NCBI GenBank assembly: GCA_001970855.1
Contig: LSSN01002337.1
Coordinates: 1-17,615 of the forward strand
DNA length: 17,615 nucleotides
Source of the DNA: Smittium culicis
Lineage: Eukaryota > Kickxellomycota > Harpellomycetes > Harpellales > Legeriomycetaceae
Reading direction: 5' to 3'
A model generated the notes under the pieces. That model saw only the letters and a list, made by a program, of their open reading frames with translations, searched no databases and was not told where the DNA came from. Shown in pieces: positions 8,144-17,615 of this stretch; the stretch's first letter is position 1, and every line of letters begins with the position of its first letter. Made by a program: the position numbers and the translations under genes.

Positions 8144-8793
8144 AGACGATTATTTAGAATAACATAAAGTATTTGGTAATAGAGATATAAATATGGAATA
8201 GTTTATGGGGATGTGAATTAAAAGCCGAAAGAGGATAGTGTGAAAGAGTGATCAGAAACTGATATTTAACATATAATCTTTATACTTTTTTTGGCGATAA
8301 TATAAAACTTGATATTGAAGAAATGAATACATTTGGGTTTATAAGAATTGATATTGAAATGGGCAGAGTAAGATAATTTTGGATACTTTAATTGTTAGGC
8401 GTTGATAAATGCAGCAATAAATTTTAAATTATTGCCAGAGTATATTTATTAGACCAGTTTTAGTTACTTTTATACAGCGTGTAAAAAGGCCTATTGAACG
8501 AGGAAATATATTTAACAAACCAGTGAACTTGCTAAACTAGACACAGTAAATTATATTATTATAGAGTGTTTTTGTCTATTACAACTAAGTATAAGTTGGG
8601 GGGAAAAATGGATAGCTTGAAAATATGTTTTGAAGAAAGCAAATTAACGAAAATTAGGCTTAGATATTGAGATGTACAAAATTATATATTCCTCATTAAC
8701 ACGCTAATATTACTAGTAATGATATTTTGTGAATTTCATTTTGAAAGAATGTAGTTTTAGTTTAGTATTTTGCACAGAGTTTTTTTTTTTTAG
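8144..8793. other. Downstream spacer of the peptidase gene
   Basis: AT-rich and without a convincing ORF. AATAAA at 8416-8421 is a possible polyadenylation signal about 270 bp past the peptidase stop. A T-run at about 8780-8791 ends in TAG, a possible splice acceptor for the next feature. Confidence 0.5.
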
Positions 8794-9024
8794 GGATTGA
8801 AAGTCAGATTTGAGTATTTTGTACCGGAGCATTTAGGGAGTTTTAATTGGACTAATTTTTCGCACAAGAAAGGCAAGACGATCAGGATATTAAGTGCAGA
8901 TTGTACCAATCACTGAAGAGAAATTATATGCTTCGTTGAGCTAAATATAGATACTGATTCTGATGGGCTAGATGTGTTTCGTAGGAGCAATTGGCTCCAG
9001 ATGAGTGGGTATTATGATAGGTAA
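8794..9024 (+). pseudogene. Orphan exon or decayed gene fragment, unknown product
   Basis: After a poly(T)-TAG acceptor-like site at 8793 one frame reads GLKVRFEYFVPEHLGSFNWT and GKTIRILSAD to a TGA at 8914. The same frame then resumes with FVELNIDTDSDGLDVFRRSN and WLQMSGYYDR, ending TAA at 9022-9024, where AG|GTAATA could also be a donor. The composition looks protein-like and is less AT-biased than its surroundings, and there is no ATG. A neighbouring frame (8894-8941) reads VPITEEKLYASLS, which could mean a frameshift instead of a plain stop. No family is recognised. It may be a remnant of a degraded gene, possibly of a secreted or cell-surface protein, or chance. Confidence 0.3.
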
Positions 9025-10890
9025 TAGGCGAAATTTATTTGGGGGGGAGATGGGTTGCTGTCCAATAGGCGAAACGCTGTATGAGGTGTTTGAATATTTT
9101 TCCTGCAAACTTTTATCTATACAAAATTAATCCATTCCCATCTATTGTCTCTTTAAAAAAGTCCAAGAAAATTATTCGCTATTTGGTTAAAGTTAGTTAA
9201 CTATTTGCTGCTAGTTAATAATAAACCAATAAATCTTTGATTTTTGAAAAGACTGATAATTTATTGTTCTAATTTGCTAGAAATAGGGTGCCAAAACAGT
9301 CTTTGGCATACTAAAAGGGGTTAAATTAAAAACAAGTTTTCTATAAGAAGTAGAAATGATAAAAAAAAAAGGGGGGGAGATGAAAATGGGTGAGGAATTT
9401 GAGGTCTTGCAACTAAGTAGAAAAGAAATTTTGTTTTCAACAGGAAAAAGACAAAGGATTAAAACAGCTGATTTTTCGTTTTTTATCAGGAAAGAGTACA
9501 GTGGAGCCACTTATTTTCGAGAGGCTGCAAGTCAACCTGCACTCGTTAAATATGGCCATCTTTTTGTTTTCCTGATATGCTTCTTGTGAGTTTTTTTTAA
9601 ATGAAGGCAAAAAAAAATAAAAGGGGGATATGCGCATTGAATAGTGGAATTATGCGCCTAATGCGTCCACACATAACTAATTTCCCTTATTTAGATAAAA
9701 AAAAAAAGAAAAAGCTTGTTTGCTTTGATACTCCTTCTAAACATATCCCTGATTCGCTCAAGCCATCTCTTCCAAATTCCTCTGCATATCCGCTCTCCTT
9801 ACATAACTATACCCTACACTTCACCCTGATACCTCACCCATCGCCCTACGCTTGGCTCTGATACCTTTATGCTCAGTTATCTCGTTCATCGCGGATAGTT
9901 TTTTTTTCGCTGTAGCTGGCGATATATTCATATTTTTTAATGCTAAAGCTGTGGATTACTCCAAATCTGCTTTTTTGTGGTTTTTAAGTAAGCACCAAAT
10001 AATTCTGCTGAATTACTGCATTTGTATTTCGCCCATTCGTCAAGTTTATCCGCCAAGTCTATTGGCTAGCGATAACGTGGATGGGAATGGTTACTTATTT
10101 TTTCTTTTTTTTTTGTTTAAGCAACGCAAATAATTTCCTGTTACTTTTTTTTTTTTTTTCTCACCATTTTTTAATTTTTTGTGCTTTATTAAATTTTAAT
10201 CGCTTTTTGAAATTAAATACTCGTTTATCTCTGACCATCTTTCTTTATACTTACATCCACATATCCCAAGATACATATTATATACTCTTATTATATTGCT
10301 GCAACTAATTTTCCTGCTTCTTTTCCACAGCTTTAACGTGTGTTCTCTACCCACCTCATTACTCTTAGAAGTAATATTTACTCTCCCCTATTCTTCTCCA
10401 AGCCCTCCCTTCCCTCTCCAACTTTTCTGTCCCTCAATTCGCTCTCTCCTTTACAGGTATTCTTCTATTCCAAATACTACTTCTTTCTTATACTCGCTTT
10501 CTCTACATCTTTGAATGTTTTCTCCTTACCTTTATCAATTCTCAATTTAAATACCCTTTTCCTTTAATTAATCTATATTTAGCTTCTAGGCTTTTCAATT
10601 AAGGAATTTCTACAAGAAAAAAAAATTATTTCGAAATCTAATTTACTCTCTCCTAAATCTCTGACTATCAATCCATTCTGTTCAAACAATCGCCTACTCA
10701 ATTTATAAATCTCATTCTCAAAAGAAAAAAAAATTTTTTTCTTATTTCCCTCGGCTCGATTCGAACTTTTAATCAATTCAAAATTATACTCTTCAATTAA
10801 CACTCTCATACAAATTCTTAATAACTTCAACCCCTCCCCTATCCCCCCAGAAATAATTTCTCTATTTGATGTTTTCCCAAAATTAGCTAG
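9025..10890. other. Spacer, AT-rich then pyrimidine-rich, no supported gene
   Basis: Contains G-runs (9044-9050, 9371-9378), A-runs and T-runs, and several short frames that begin at TTG or are dominated by Phe/Lys from homopolymers; none is credible. AATAGGCGAAA is repeated at 9024 and 9064. From about 10300 to 10570 the plus strand is almost pure C/T with very few G. CCACAG at 10325-10330 and TTTACAG at 10449-10455 resemble splice acceptors, so unseen 5' exons of the downstream gene could be here. Confidence 0.5.
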
Positions 10891-10893
10891 GAC

Positions 10894-11161
10894 ATGCAAA
10901 TTGTTAATAGCTTGTTGAACATCTCTAAATCTGATAAAGACAAATCTCTCCCTTGCACTAAAGCTTATTTATCTACTAACTCCCCTATCAAAGCCCCTTT
11001 GAAACCCGCCCCTTTCAAAGATCCTATACTCAGGTACCTTACCCCCTCTGCTTCTTTTCCCAACTTTCAATAACCCTATTACCCCATCCCCCTATTTCTA
11101 CACCTTCCCTTTCGCTTTCTAAATTATATCCTCTTTCCTTTTCTTACCTTTCGCTTTATAG
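10894..11161 (+). other. Candidate 5' exon (10894-11033) and intron (11034-11161) of the SAPS gene
   Basis: An ATG at 10894 opens a frame reading MQIVNSLLNISKSDKDKS and KAPLKPAPFKDPIL. At 11033/11034 the sequence CAG|GTACCT could be a donor; TTTATAG ending at 11161 follows a C/T-rich tract and could be an acceptor, with TTCTAAAT about 40 nt upstream as a possible branch site. Removing 128 nt joins the two frames exactly (codon AG|A) into the long downstream ORF, which is open back to 10980 without any ATG before 11523. Without splicing, the upstream frame hits TAA shortly after. The model is supported by frame logic only; the usual N-terminal Met-Phe-Trp start of the family is not visible in it. 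Confidence 0.4.
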
Positions 11162-11334
11162 ACAAAAAAGTTTCCCCAAATTTAAAATCTTCTCCGAATT
11201 TTCCTCATCCCCTAATACTCCCGAACCTCTCCCCTCCTCTGTTCTTGACCACATCATTTCAAGCTTATTTCTTAAAAATAACCCCAATAACACCGTTTCC
11301 ATCCCAAATTACACTCACTTACACCCTTACATCC

Positions 11335-11342
11335 TATATAAA
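11335..11342 (+). promoter_or_regulatory. TATA-like box upstream of ATG 11523
   Basis: TATATAAA lies 188 bp before the first in-frame ATG of the SAPS ORF. If the gene starts at 11523 this could be its core promoter; if the upstream exon model is right it is merely coding sequence (ILYKYL). Confidence 0.25.
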
Positions 11343-11522
11343 TACCTACAACTCCCTCTACTCTACTTTAATTTATTGTCGCTCATTAACACCTCCCCTA
11401 TTACCTCCAGCTTTTCCTCCTGTAGCTTAACTCTACCTGAATCTTTCCTCTTTAAAAAAGTTCATAGACACCCTCTACACAACTACCCCTCTTTTTCAAA
11501 TACCTCTAAATTCTTCTCCCCC

Positions 11523-14500
11523 ATGTTCTCGTTCTCTCAAAATTTAGACCAAAACCTCCCCTCTACTAAGCCTAGTAAGATTGTTTTGAATCCCCCATTA
11601 CCACATAATTCCACCCCTGGAAGCAACTGCTCCCAATACCCCCACCCCCAAAACCCTCTACCCCCCTTTAACACTTTTATCCCCACCTCTGATCTTTTTA
11701 TTAATTTTTCTACTTCTTTAGACAACGAGCAATCCCCTACCCCTCAACCCAAAATTAATAGAAACACCCCCATCTCCCTCGACAATGATCCCACTCCATT
11801 CGACCCCAATACCCCTCTAACTCCTAAATCTGATAGAATTAGCGTTGGAGTCTCTGTAAAAACCGCTCATAACCTCCTTGAACGCTTCCTAGACATCGAA
11901 AAACCTCTTGTCCAGTCTAAAATGATGGACTTTTTCCTCTTAGAAGGCGTCATCTCCATGCTTATCCGCTTCATCACCCTCGTCTCCCCTAAAAGACTCT
12001 CTAAATCTGATCTCAACCCAAGTCTCTCTTGGCTCGATATTAGAAGAATGGAACACTTCTCTAAATCTTTGCGCGTTTCTCAGCTAGCCCTTAAACGCGC
12101 TTTCAATGCCACTAGCGTTCTATCTTCCTCAAACGCTCTAAGCAAAAAAATCGTCTCAAATAATCTAAATCATATCATTTATGGCCTATTTGAAATCTTC
12201 TCCAAAAATGCCAAGGGTTCTTTTCACCACTTCTCTAAGCTTTTTGACCATATCCTCTTCTCTCACCACTTAGAAACAATCAAAATCATACTATTTCCCC
12301 CTTCCCCCTCTTATCTCGCTTCTAACAAATCTTTCTCTGCCTCCTTTGGTACCTATTTTGATCCCAATAAACCCTTAATTTACTACTTGCTCCCATTCCT
12401 ATCTGAAATTCCCATCCAAAACACCTTTTTAAAAATCTTTTTCACCTCTTGGACCACTGATAGAGTAAACTCTTTAGGTATGAAAACTTCTGATTTCATT
12501 TACGTTCCCAAAACTTCAATTGATTTCTTCTCTAAAAGCTACGCCTCATCTGAAATCTCTGATAATGACAAAGAACTAATAAAAAAAAGATTTGTCTCTT
12601 TACGCGATTCTAATTTTTGGCTCATCGTTATCAATTTAATTGAAAACAAAGATAAACGCACCTCTAAATCCGTCGCTGAATTCATCTCCACTTTCATTGA
12701 AGACTACTCAAATTTCATTGGTGTTGATATATTATACGAGTCCTTCTTTAATGATGACTACCTAATAAGAAGGCTCGGTCAAATCATCGTTAGCTCCCCC
12801 GATCTTTCTCACCAATCTGAATCTACAATATTAGTCGTTTCTTCACTATTCTCAAAAACTTCTTGCCTTCACAACAGACTAATTCGCTCACGACAGAATA
12901 TCTTAGACATTGACCCTGATATTTCCTCGTCTAAAGTTTTAGTTCTTACTGGGATTGAAGCTAGGCTTGAGCTTGAAACTTTCGTGCCTGCCTTTTTTTC
13001 TTTGCTTGTTGGAATTCATGGAGAAGCTGATTTAACTTCAAACTCTATTTGCGCTAGAAGATTGTCTAACTGCAACGTTTCTACTTCAAAAAATCTAGAC
13101 TCTATAAAAAGACCATATAGCCAAGTTGGTTTTGATTACACTAATAACACCGCACTCTTCATTTCTCCTGTAGATAATAATCCTTCTTTTGATGATTCTA
13201 GAAATAAACCTGAGCTTGAAAGTTTGAACTTGCCAAGCCCATCTGTTTCTCACTATAATAACGGTAATCAAGCTAGAGGTTCTTCTTCGCTATTTCCTCC
13301 CTCTCCTTCCCTTTCCCCTTCATCAACATTATCTGCTTCTCCACTAAGCAATGGAATAGAAGAAATTGAATCAAGGCTAAGATCTCTAGAGTTAAATAAC
13401 GACTTACAATCAAAAGAGCTCCCTACCTCCTCCAGTCAATACAAGCTATTAAAATTAAACAATATTCCTAAGCTTTCTGCTTCGAGAATCAATCTACTGT
13501 CCATTATTGTTAATATTCTCAACGAGGCTGAAGACCTAGACGAGATTCTTGGCTGGGTTGATCTTCGTGTCTGGGACGCGTTGACTCACTGGTTACTCCT
13601 TCACAAGTCTAACCAGCTATATCAGTCATTATTTTACAAACTCATTTCTCTCGTTGTTCAAAATTCGATTTATACACACCAACAACTATTTGTTGATGTG
13701 GACATCCCTTCTATGAAAATGCCAAAATTAGGTCCTTCCTTCTGCTCTTGTTCAAAACCACCAATCAAAAATTGCATAGGTTGTTTCTTCCGCAAAAACC
13801 TAACTTGTAATTGTGATGGAATTCTCTCTTATATTCTAGAATCAACAAAATTGGTTACTAAGCTTATAGAATGTTTAAAATCAACTGAATATTACACTGA
13901 ATCTTATGGCTTCTTCATGCTCATTTTAAACACGTTCCGATTAGCTATTCAATCTGACCGCGTGTTTTTTAGAATCTATATTATGACTGACAAAGTTTTT
14001 AGAACTTTATTCAATTCTAAGGTTTTTTTAAACCCTCAAAGCTTTTATTATCAAGTGTATCTAATGATTTTTGGATCCAGACCTCTTGATAAAGAATTCG
14101 TTTCTGAAGAATGCGACGAAAAAGAAATTCTATCTGCTGATTCTGAAACCAACTCTGTTAGCCCTTACCCCCTATTTTCTTCGGATAATAACCAACAAGA
14201 TCTTACTAATCATGGCAATTTCTCTGAAAGCATTAGTTCATCCTCAAGCATACTTGCTAAATCCACTGCTAAGCCAAAATCCAAATCCAAATCCAAATCT
14301 AAACAAACAGTTTCTTGCGCCCACAATCAAAATAAAAACGCAACCGTTACAAAAACTTCATTATCCAAACACAAGTTAGCTACATCAAATAAAAAAAAAC
14401 TACGCAGTCCCCCCAAAACCGAAAATTTAAAACCAACCGAAGAGTATCTTGACGAAACCTGTACTACTATTTTAGCTGACCCCTGTAACGATAGTGCAGA

Positions 14501-16028
14501 TATATCTATTACTAATAATTTGAAAGCTGGTACCAACGGCGATAATTCTCAAGACTTGGATGCCACCGATTCTTGCTCAGATAATGAAATATCTCTCGAA
14601 TCTATTCCACGCCACCCTGAACTCTTAATTAATTGCAGCATAGACTCACCCGGCGCTCAGGCTCCAGATCAAACACCTAAAGATTCCACTACAAATCATG
14701 ACGATTCTAACGCATTAGCTGATATAACCAAAGCAGACTCGTTGAACCAAAATATTTCATTAAACACTGAGCTTCAAGACGATTACATCTCTTCATATTC
14801 CAATAAAGACACAAGTGATTTAATTGATCGTAGCTCTCCTTCCGATGACAAATTGTCTTTTTCTAATTCACCTACTCCAAGAGATTCTACTCAAAATTTA
14901 GATTTAGAAATTATCACTGGGCATCTTTCGCTTAATTCAGCCCAATCTTCATTTAAATCACTCTCTAATAAATATTATTTACACGAATTTTGCGCAGATT
15001 TGCCGCCAATTGAAGGAGCAGAACTACACTTACAAAAATGGCAAACTTTCTTACTTTGCTCTGAAGTTTGGCTTCGAAATTTGACATATATTAGGGAAGA
15101 GTCTAACAAGCAGACCAAAGCATACGAAGAAGGCAGTACCGACGAACTGCTCTACTATCGCACATGCAAAACTTTTAAACAACGCCCCTTACAATACTTT
15201 ACTCCAATAAACATAGATATTCCAGAAAAATACGATAGCGTGGAAATCAAAACTAAAAGAAACTTGCTAAGATTCAACATGGCTTTACCTAATAGTAAAA
15301 CAGCAAAACCAGCTTATGCCCAGTATAACCCTGAGAAAGATAAGTTTGTCACCAAATCGTCCCATTACTTCCGTCATAACTACAAAAATTTCCACCGTAA
15401 TCGAGGACCAGGTTGTTTTAAAATCGATCGTACTGAAAAATCAACTTTTGGAAAGTTGAATTCTAAAGAGAACATTTATGACTCTTCATTATTCTGCCTA
15501 AAGTATAAAAATAATATTATTCCAAAGATTGGCTTGTATAACATAATCAGTTTATGCAGAATACTAACTCCAAAGTTTGAATTAGATGAAGATGGTATCG
15601 ACTATGGCTCGCTATACTCATTTAGTCTTGGATTTGGTTTAGAATTGTTATCCAACCCAAAAGATTCCTCTAAGAATCCAAACACAGGTAATGTTCCAAA
15701 AAAATTCCGTACTAAATGCAATGGAAAAAAGCAGTCGTTACCTACGCGTAAGAAAAGCAAAAATAAAACTTTTTCTTTTTCTAACCACGAGACCTCAACT
15801 TCATCCAATAAAAAATCACTAAAGCTTAAATCTAAAGTGCCACATACATGCGAGAAACATGGAACCACATCGAAAACAAATATAAAAATAGACTCGCCGG
15901 AAAATACACCCAGCTCTTCATCTGCAAGCAACTCTTCTGACGATAACTTGATCTCACAGGCTAATATTAAAAAATACCGCCAAGAAATGTATGAAAAATT
16001 CCTTTATGAAAGCTCTAAATTTCTTTAA
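11523..16028 (+). CDS. SAPS-domain protein, predicted PP6/Sit4-type phosphatase regulatory subunit
   Basis: Predicted scaffold or targeting subunit that binds a PP6/Sit4-type catalytic subunit, acting in cell-cycle and TOR signalling. ATG 11523 gives 1501 residues, far above the roughly 850-1050 usual in animals and yeast. The start is uncertain: the frame is open upstream to 10980. Residues 1-105 are Pro/Ser/Asn-rich. The SAPS repeat domain begins near NLLERFLDIEKPLVQSKMMD (about 120) and LLEGVISMLIRFIT (about 140), with further helical blocks such as LLSIIVNILNEAEDLDEILG (about 655-675) and ILESTKLVTKLIECL (about 771). A Cys-rich insert (SFCSCSKPP...CIGC...CNCD, about 739-762) precedes the latter. 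Residues 530-640 and 800-1150 are Ser/Asn-rich and probably disordered. An ordered block, LPPIEGAELHLQKWQTFLLC, starts near 1155, and a Lys-rich tail (about 1395-1440) resembles a nuclear localisation signal. The coding strand is poor in G. No in-frame stop or intron is seen in this part. Confidence 0.85.
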   Translation: MFSFSQNLDQNLPSTKPSKIVLNPPLPHNSTPGSNCSQYPHPQNPLPPFNTFIPTSDLFINFSTSLDNEQSPTPQPKINRNTPISLDNDPTPFDPNTPLTPKSDRISVGVSVKTAHNLLERFLDIEKPLVQSKMMDFFLLEGVISMLIRFITLVSPKRLSKSDLNPSLSWLDIRRMEHFSKSLRVSQLALKRAFNATSVLSSSNALSKKIVSNNLNHIIYGLFEIFSKNAKGSFHHFSKLFDHILFSHHLETIKIILFPPSPSYLASNKSFSASFGTYFDPNKPLIYYLLPFLSEIPIQNTFLKIFFTSWTTDRVNSLGMKTSDFIYVPKTSIDFFSKSYASSEISDNDKELIKKRFVSLRDSNFWLIVINLIENKDKRTSKSVAEFISTFIEDYSNFIGVDILYESFFNDDYLIRRLGQIIVSSPDLSHQSESTILVVSSLFSKTSCLHNRLIRSRQNILDIDPDISSSKVLVLTGIEARLELETFVPAFFSLLVGIHGEADLTSNSICARRLSNCNVSTSKNLDSIKRPYSQVGFDYTNNTALFISPVDNNPSFDDSRNKPELESLNLPSPSVSHYNNGNQARGSSSLFPPSPSLSPSSTLSASPLSNGIEEIESRLRSLELNNDLQSKELPTSSSQYKLLKLNNIPKLSASRINLLSIIVNILNEAEDLDEILGWVDLRVWDALTHWLLLHKSNQLYQSLFYKLISLVVQNSIYTHQQLFVDVDIPSMKMPKLGPSFCSCSKPPIKNCIGCFFRKNLTCNCDGILSYILESTKLVTKLIECLKSTEYYTESYGFFMLILNTFRLAIQSDRVFFRIYIMTDKVFRTLFNSKVFLNPQSFYYQVYLMIFGSRPLDKEFVSEECDEKEILSADSETNSVSPYPLFSSDNNQQDLTNHGNFSESISSSSSILAKSTAKPKSKSKSKSKQTVSCAHNQNKNATVTKTSLSKHKLATSNKKKLRSPPKTENLKPTEEYLDETCTTILADPCNDSADISITNNLKAGTNGDNSQDLDATDSCSDNEISLESIPRHPELLINCSIDSPGAQAPDQTPKDSTTNHDDSNALADITKADSLNQNISLNTELQDDYISSYSNKDTSDLIDRSSPSDDKLSFSNSPTPRDSTQNLDLEIITGHLSLNSAQSSFKSLSNKYYLHEFCADLPPIEGAELHLQKWQTFLLCSEVWLRNLTYIREESNKQTKAYEEGSTDELLYYRTCKTFKQRPLQYFTPINIDIPEKYDSVEIKTKRNLLRFNMALPNSKTAKPAYAQYNPEKDKFVTKSSHYFRHNYKNFHRNRGPGCFKIDRTEKSTFGKLNSKENIYDSSLFCLKYKNNIIPKIGLYNIISLCRILTPKFELDEDGIDYGSLYSFSLGFGLELLSNPKDSSKNPNTGNVPKKFRTKCNGKKQSLPTRKKSKNKTFSFSNHETSTSSNKKSLKLKSKVPHTCEKHGTTSKTNIKIDSPENTPSSSSASNSSDDNLISQANIKKYRQEMYEKFLYESSKFL
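14277..14304 (+). repeat. Hexanucleotide microsatellite in the SAPS gene
   Basis: About four tandem AAATCC/AAATCT units encode a Lys-Ser dipeptide run (KSKSKSKSK) in the disordered linker. The six-base period keeps the frame, so length changes would be tolerated. Confidence 0.8.
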
Positions 16029-16180
16029 AAAGGTTTTGTACTCTTTAAAAAACAAAAAACTTGTGCTTATTTATATCATTAATTCGCAAACTTTGTATTC
16101 CATTTTTGTTAATTCTATGAAAATTCTTTATATTTCTTGACATTTTTACCAGTGCTACTCTATGCTAATTAGACCACCTT

Positions 16181-16186
16181 AATAAA
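16181..16186 (+). terminator. Candidate polyadenylation signal of the SAPS gene
   Basis: AATAAA 153 bp after the stop codon, inside an A-rich tract. Such hexamers are common by chance at this base composition. Confidence 0.35.
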
Positions 16187-16714
16187 AAAAATATTTAACT
16201 GCAATATTTTACCTCAACCCCTTTTACTTTTTTTTTTAACTTGACAAACTACAATTGAACTAATGCATGAATCTAATCCCCACCTTCCTACCGCAACCAG
16301 AAAAATAAATTTATCTAAAAATACACTTAAATTGCATATTTCATAATAACATTATAATAGATTGTATTTTGTAGGTGGTTTTTAGTAATAGAAACCATGC
16401 AATTTAGTTTTTGAGTATCAGAAACAGCATTAGAGGATTAATACATAGAAATTTGAGAAAGTGGGAGCAATGTCAATTTTTGAAATATGAAAAAAAAAAA
16501 AACTCGTTAATATAAAAAATTTAAATGGTTTATACAAAGAATCTTTGAATTTCAAGTAGAAATAAAATTCCAGATGTATAAAAAGTCGACCATTATTTGT
16601 GTATGGCAAGTAGCAGTCATATGCCTCGAAAACATTGACAGATTTTTTTTGATAAAAGTCTTTCACTTATTTATAGTTTTAACTTTTAATTTATTTTTTT
16701 TTGTTGTTTTGGAG

Positions 16715-16733
16715 CTTGCTTAAGTGAAGCAAG
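16715..16733. repeat. Short perfect hairpin
   Basis: CTTGCTT-AAGTG-AAGCAAG forms a 7 bp stem with a 5 nt loop between the SAPS gene and the weak minus-strand frame. No function is assigned. Confidence 0.5.
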
Positions 16734-16788
16734 TATTCAAGTAAATACCTTGATGATGAACGGAGGGAGAGGTGGTATAAAAAGGGTT

Positions 16789-16985
16789 TTATTTATAGCT
16801 TCGCGTATGAAACGTATACCAAAACATTGAGCTGTCAACATGAAATTTTTTTTTCTTTGTGTAAGGTCTTCGAATTAACAATTCGTTAATGGTTATAAGT
16901 AGTAATGGAATGCAAGTCATATTTGACCAAATTTTCGGTGCGAATAGAGTTGCTGTAGTGGCATAGAGAATTAAGGCGATAATTT
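16789..16985 (-). CDS. Weak candidate last exon of a small membrane protein
   Basis: On the minus strand, the C-terminal 60 or so codons of a frame reaching up to 17079 contain two hydrophobic stretches (IIALILYATTATLFAP and MTCIPLLLITINELLI) and then a basic, aromatic tail ending WYTFHTRSYK before the stop at 16789-16791. The upstream part of the same frame is Phe/Lys homopolymer translation and is unlikely to be coding, so only this end is listed. No family is recognised and no splice acceptor is clear. It could easily be chance in AT-rich DNA, where such sequence gives hydrophobic and lysine-rich translations. Confidence 0.15.
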
Positions 16986-17615
16986 TTATTTTCTTAAACA
17001 ACTTTTTAATTTTTTTAAAAGTTAAATTTTTTGTTATAAATAATTTCTTGAAAAAAAAAAAAAAGATAAATCGCAGCATAAATGACCCTCGAAAAATATC
17101 TATTCAGATCTAAGTCAGTATAATCGAATACACAAAAAAAGTATATTTATTTGACACACAGGCGTAATCAAGGGACGAGCTGCTGCGCGAACAATAGACA
17201 ACGAGTTTATTCAAAGTAGGAAATAATTCAAACTATCAGCTTTAAATAGAAAATCTAAACAAACTATATTTTCTACATAAATACAAACGGCTATTCTCCC
17301 TTAGTCATTAAAAAATCATTTTTCATATAAATTCTCCATTAAACTTTCCAACTCCCAATTATAATTAATAGTGAATTTTACTTGGTTAAATCAAAACATG
17401 AGAGATTATGAACAAAGTAAACATTTGGTTGCAGATTAGTATTTTTTCCCACTAATGTTTAATCAATTCAAATGTTAACATTAGCTTAGCTGAATGAAAT
17501 TATTATTTTTATATATTTATATTTAATCATTTATTTTGTAAGAATCGATAGAGTTCATAGAGAGTTAATCATTGCTTATTATAATAAGAGAGGAGATAAT
17601 TTAATTAAAATACAT

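Larger units (their letters stand above)
16029..17615. other. AT-rich downstream region, no supported gene
   Basis: The 3' flank of the SAPS gene. It holds many homopolymer runs and low-complexity minus-strand frames rich in Phe/Lys. A short patch of higher GC at about 17161-17202 stands out but has no ORF I can support. The final 400 bases are featureless AT-rich sequence. Confidence 0.55.

Noticed and set aside
9601..10567. Series of short plus-strand ORFs (9601-9861, 9852-10133, 10081-10308, 10296-10567)
   Set aside because: Dominated by homopolymers or C/T-rich translation (Phe, Leu, Ser, Pro), several without ATG.
14071..14379. 102-codon frame overlapping the SAPS gene
   Set aside because: Out-of-frame shadow of a clear coding region.
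1..17615. tRNA, rRNA, CRISPR, bacterial-type operon or telomere repeats
   Set aside because: No cloverleaf with A/B boxes, no regularly spaced repeats with spacers, no telomeric arrays were seen on reading.

Overview
The window looks like nuclear DNA from an AT-rich, compact eukaryote, most likely an early-diverging (zoosporic or zygomycete-grade) fungus. Three things suggest this. One gene encodes a SAPS-family phosphatase subunit, a family confined to eukaryotes. A DIRS-type tyrosine-recombinase retrotransposon carries a nested insertion with LTR features. GT..AG introns are plausible in places. The codon style and the DIRS type remind me of Harpellales gut fungi (Smittium/Zancudomyces-like), but that is inference from memory and not a search result. 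No rRNA, tRNA, CRISPR array or bacterial operon structure was seen.

Layout. (1) 58-651: a small cysteine-containing reading frame with one in-frame stop, product unknown. (2) 652-1399: AT-rich, no gene. (3) 1400-5469: a degraded DIRS-like retrotransposon with gag-like, reverse transcriptase (RT), RNase H and tyrosine recombinase remnants in order, broken by stops and frameshifts. Inside its RNase H region sits a probable solo LTR (about 3383-3816) with arrays of heat-shock-element-like modules and a TATA box. (4) 5470-6600: AT-rich spacer with a repeat present twice at a 302 bp offset. (5) 6677-8143: an intact M28 metallopeptidase gene related to carboxypeptidase Q, much richer in G and C than its surroundings; its signal-peptide exon appears to be missing or upstream. 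(6) 8144-10890: mostly non-coding, with one possible orphan exon at 8794-9024 and a strongly pyrimidine-rich stretch. (7) 11523-16028 (possibly starting at 10894 with one intron): a very long SAPS-domain protein, a predicted regulatory subunit of a PP6/Sit4-type phosphatase. (8) 16029-17615: AT-rich and almost gene-free, with one weak minus-strand candidate.

The two live genes have unrelated jobs (a secreted or vacuolar peptidase, and phosphatase regulation of the cell cycle or TOR signalling) and nothing suggests an operon. The most informative structure is the nested transposon: removing the insert restores the RNase H reading frame across a near-perfect 5 bp target duplication. No wholly new biological system was evident. 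The items most worth checking are the heat-shock-like arrays in the LTR, the long cysteine-containing SAPS protein with its unresolved 5' end, and the GC-rich peptidase island.
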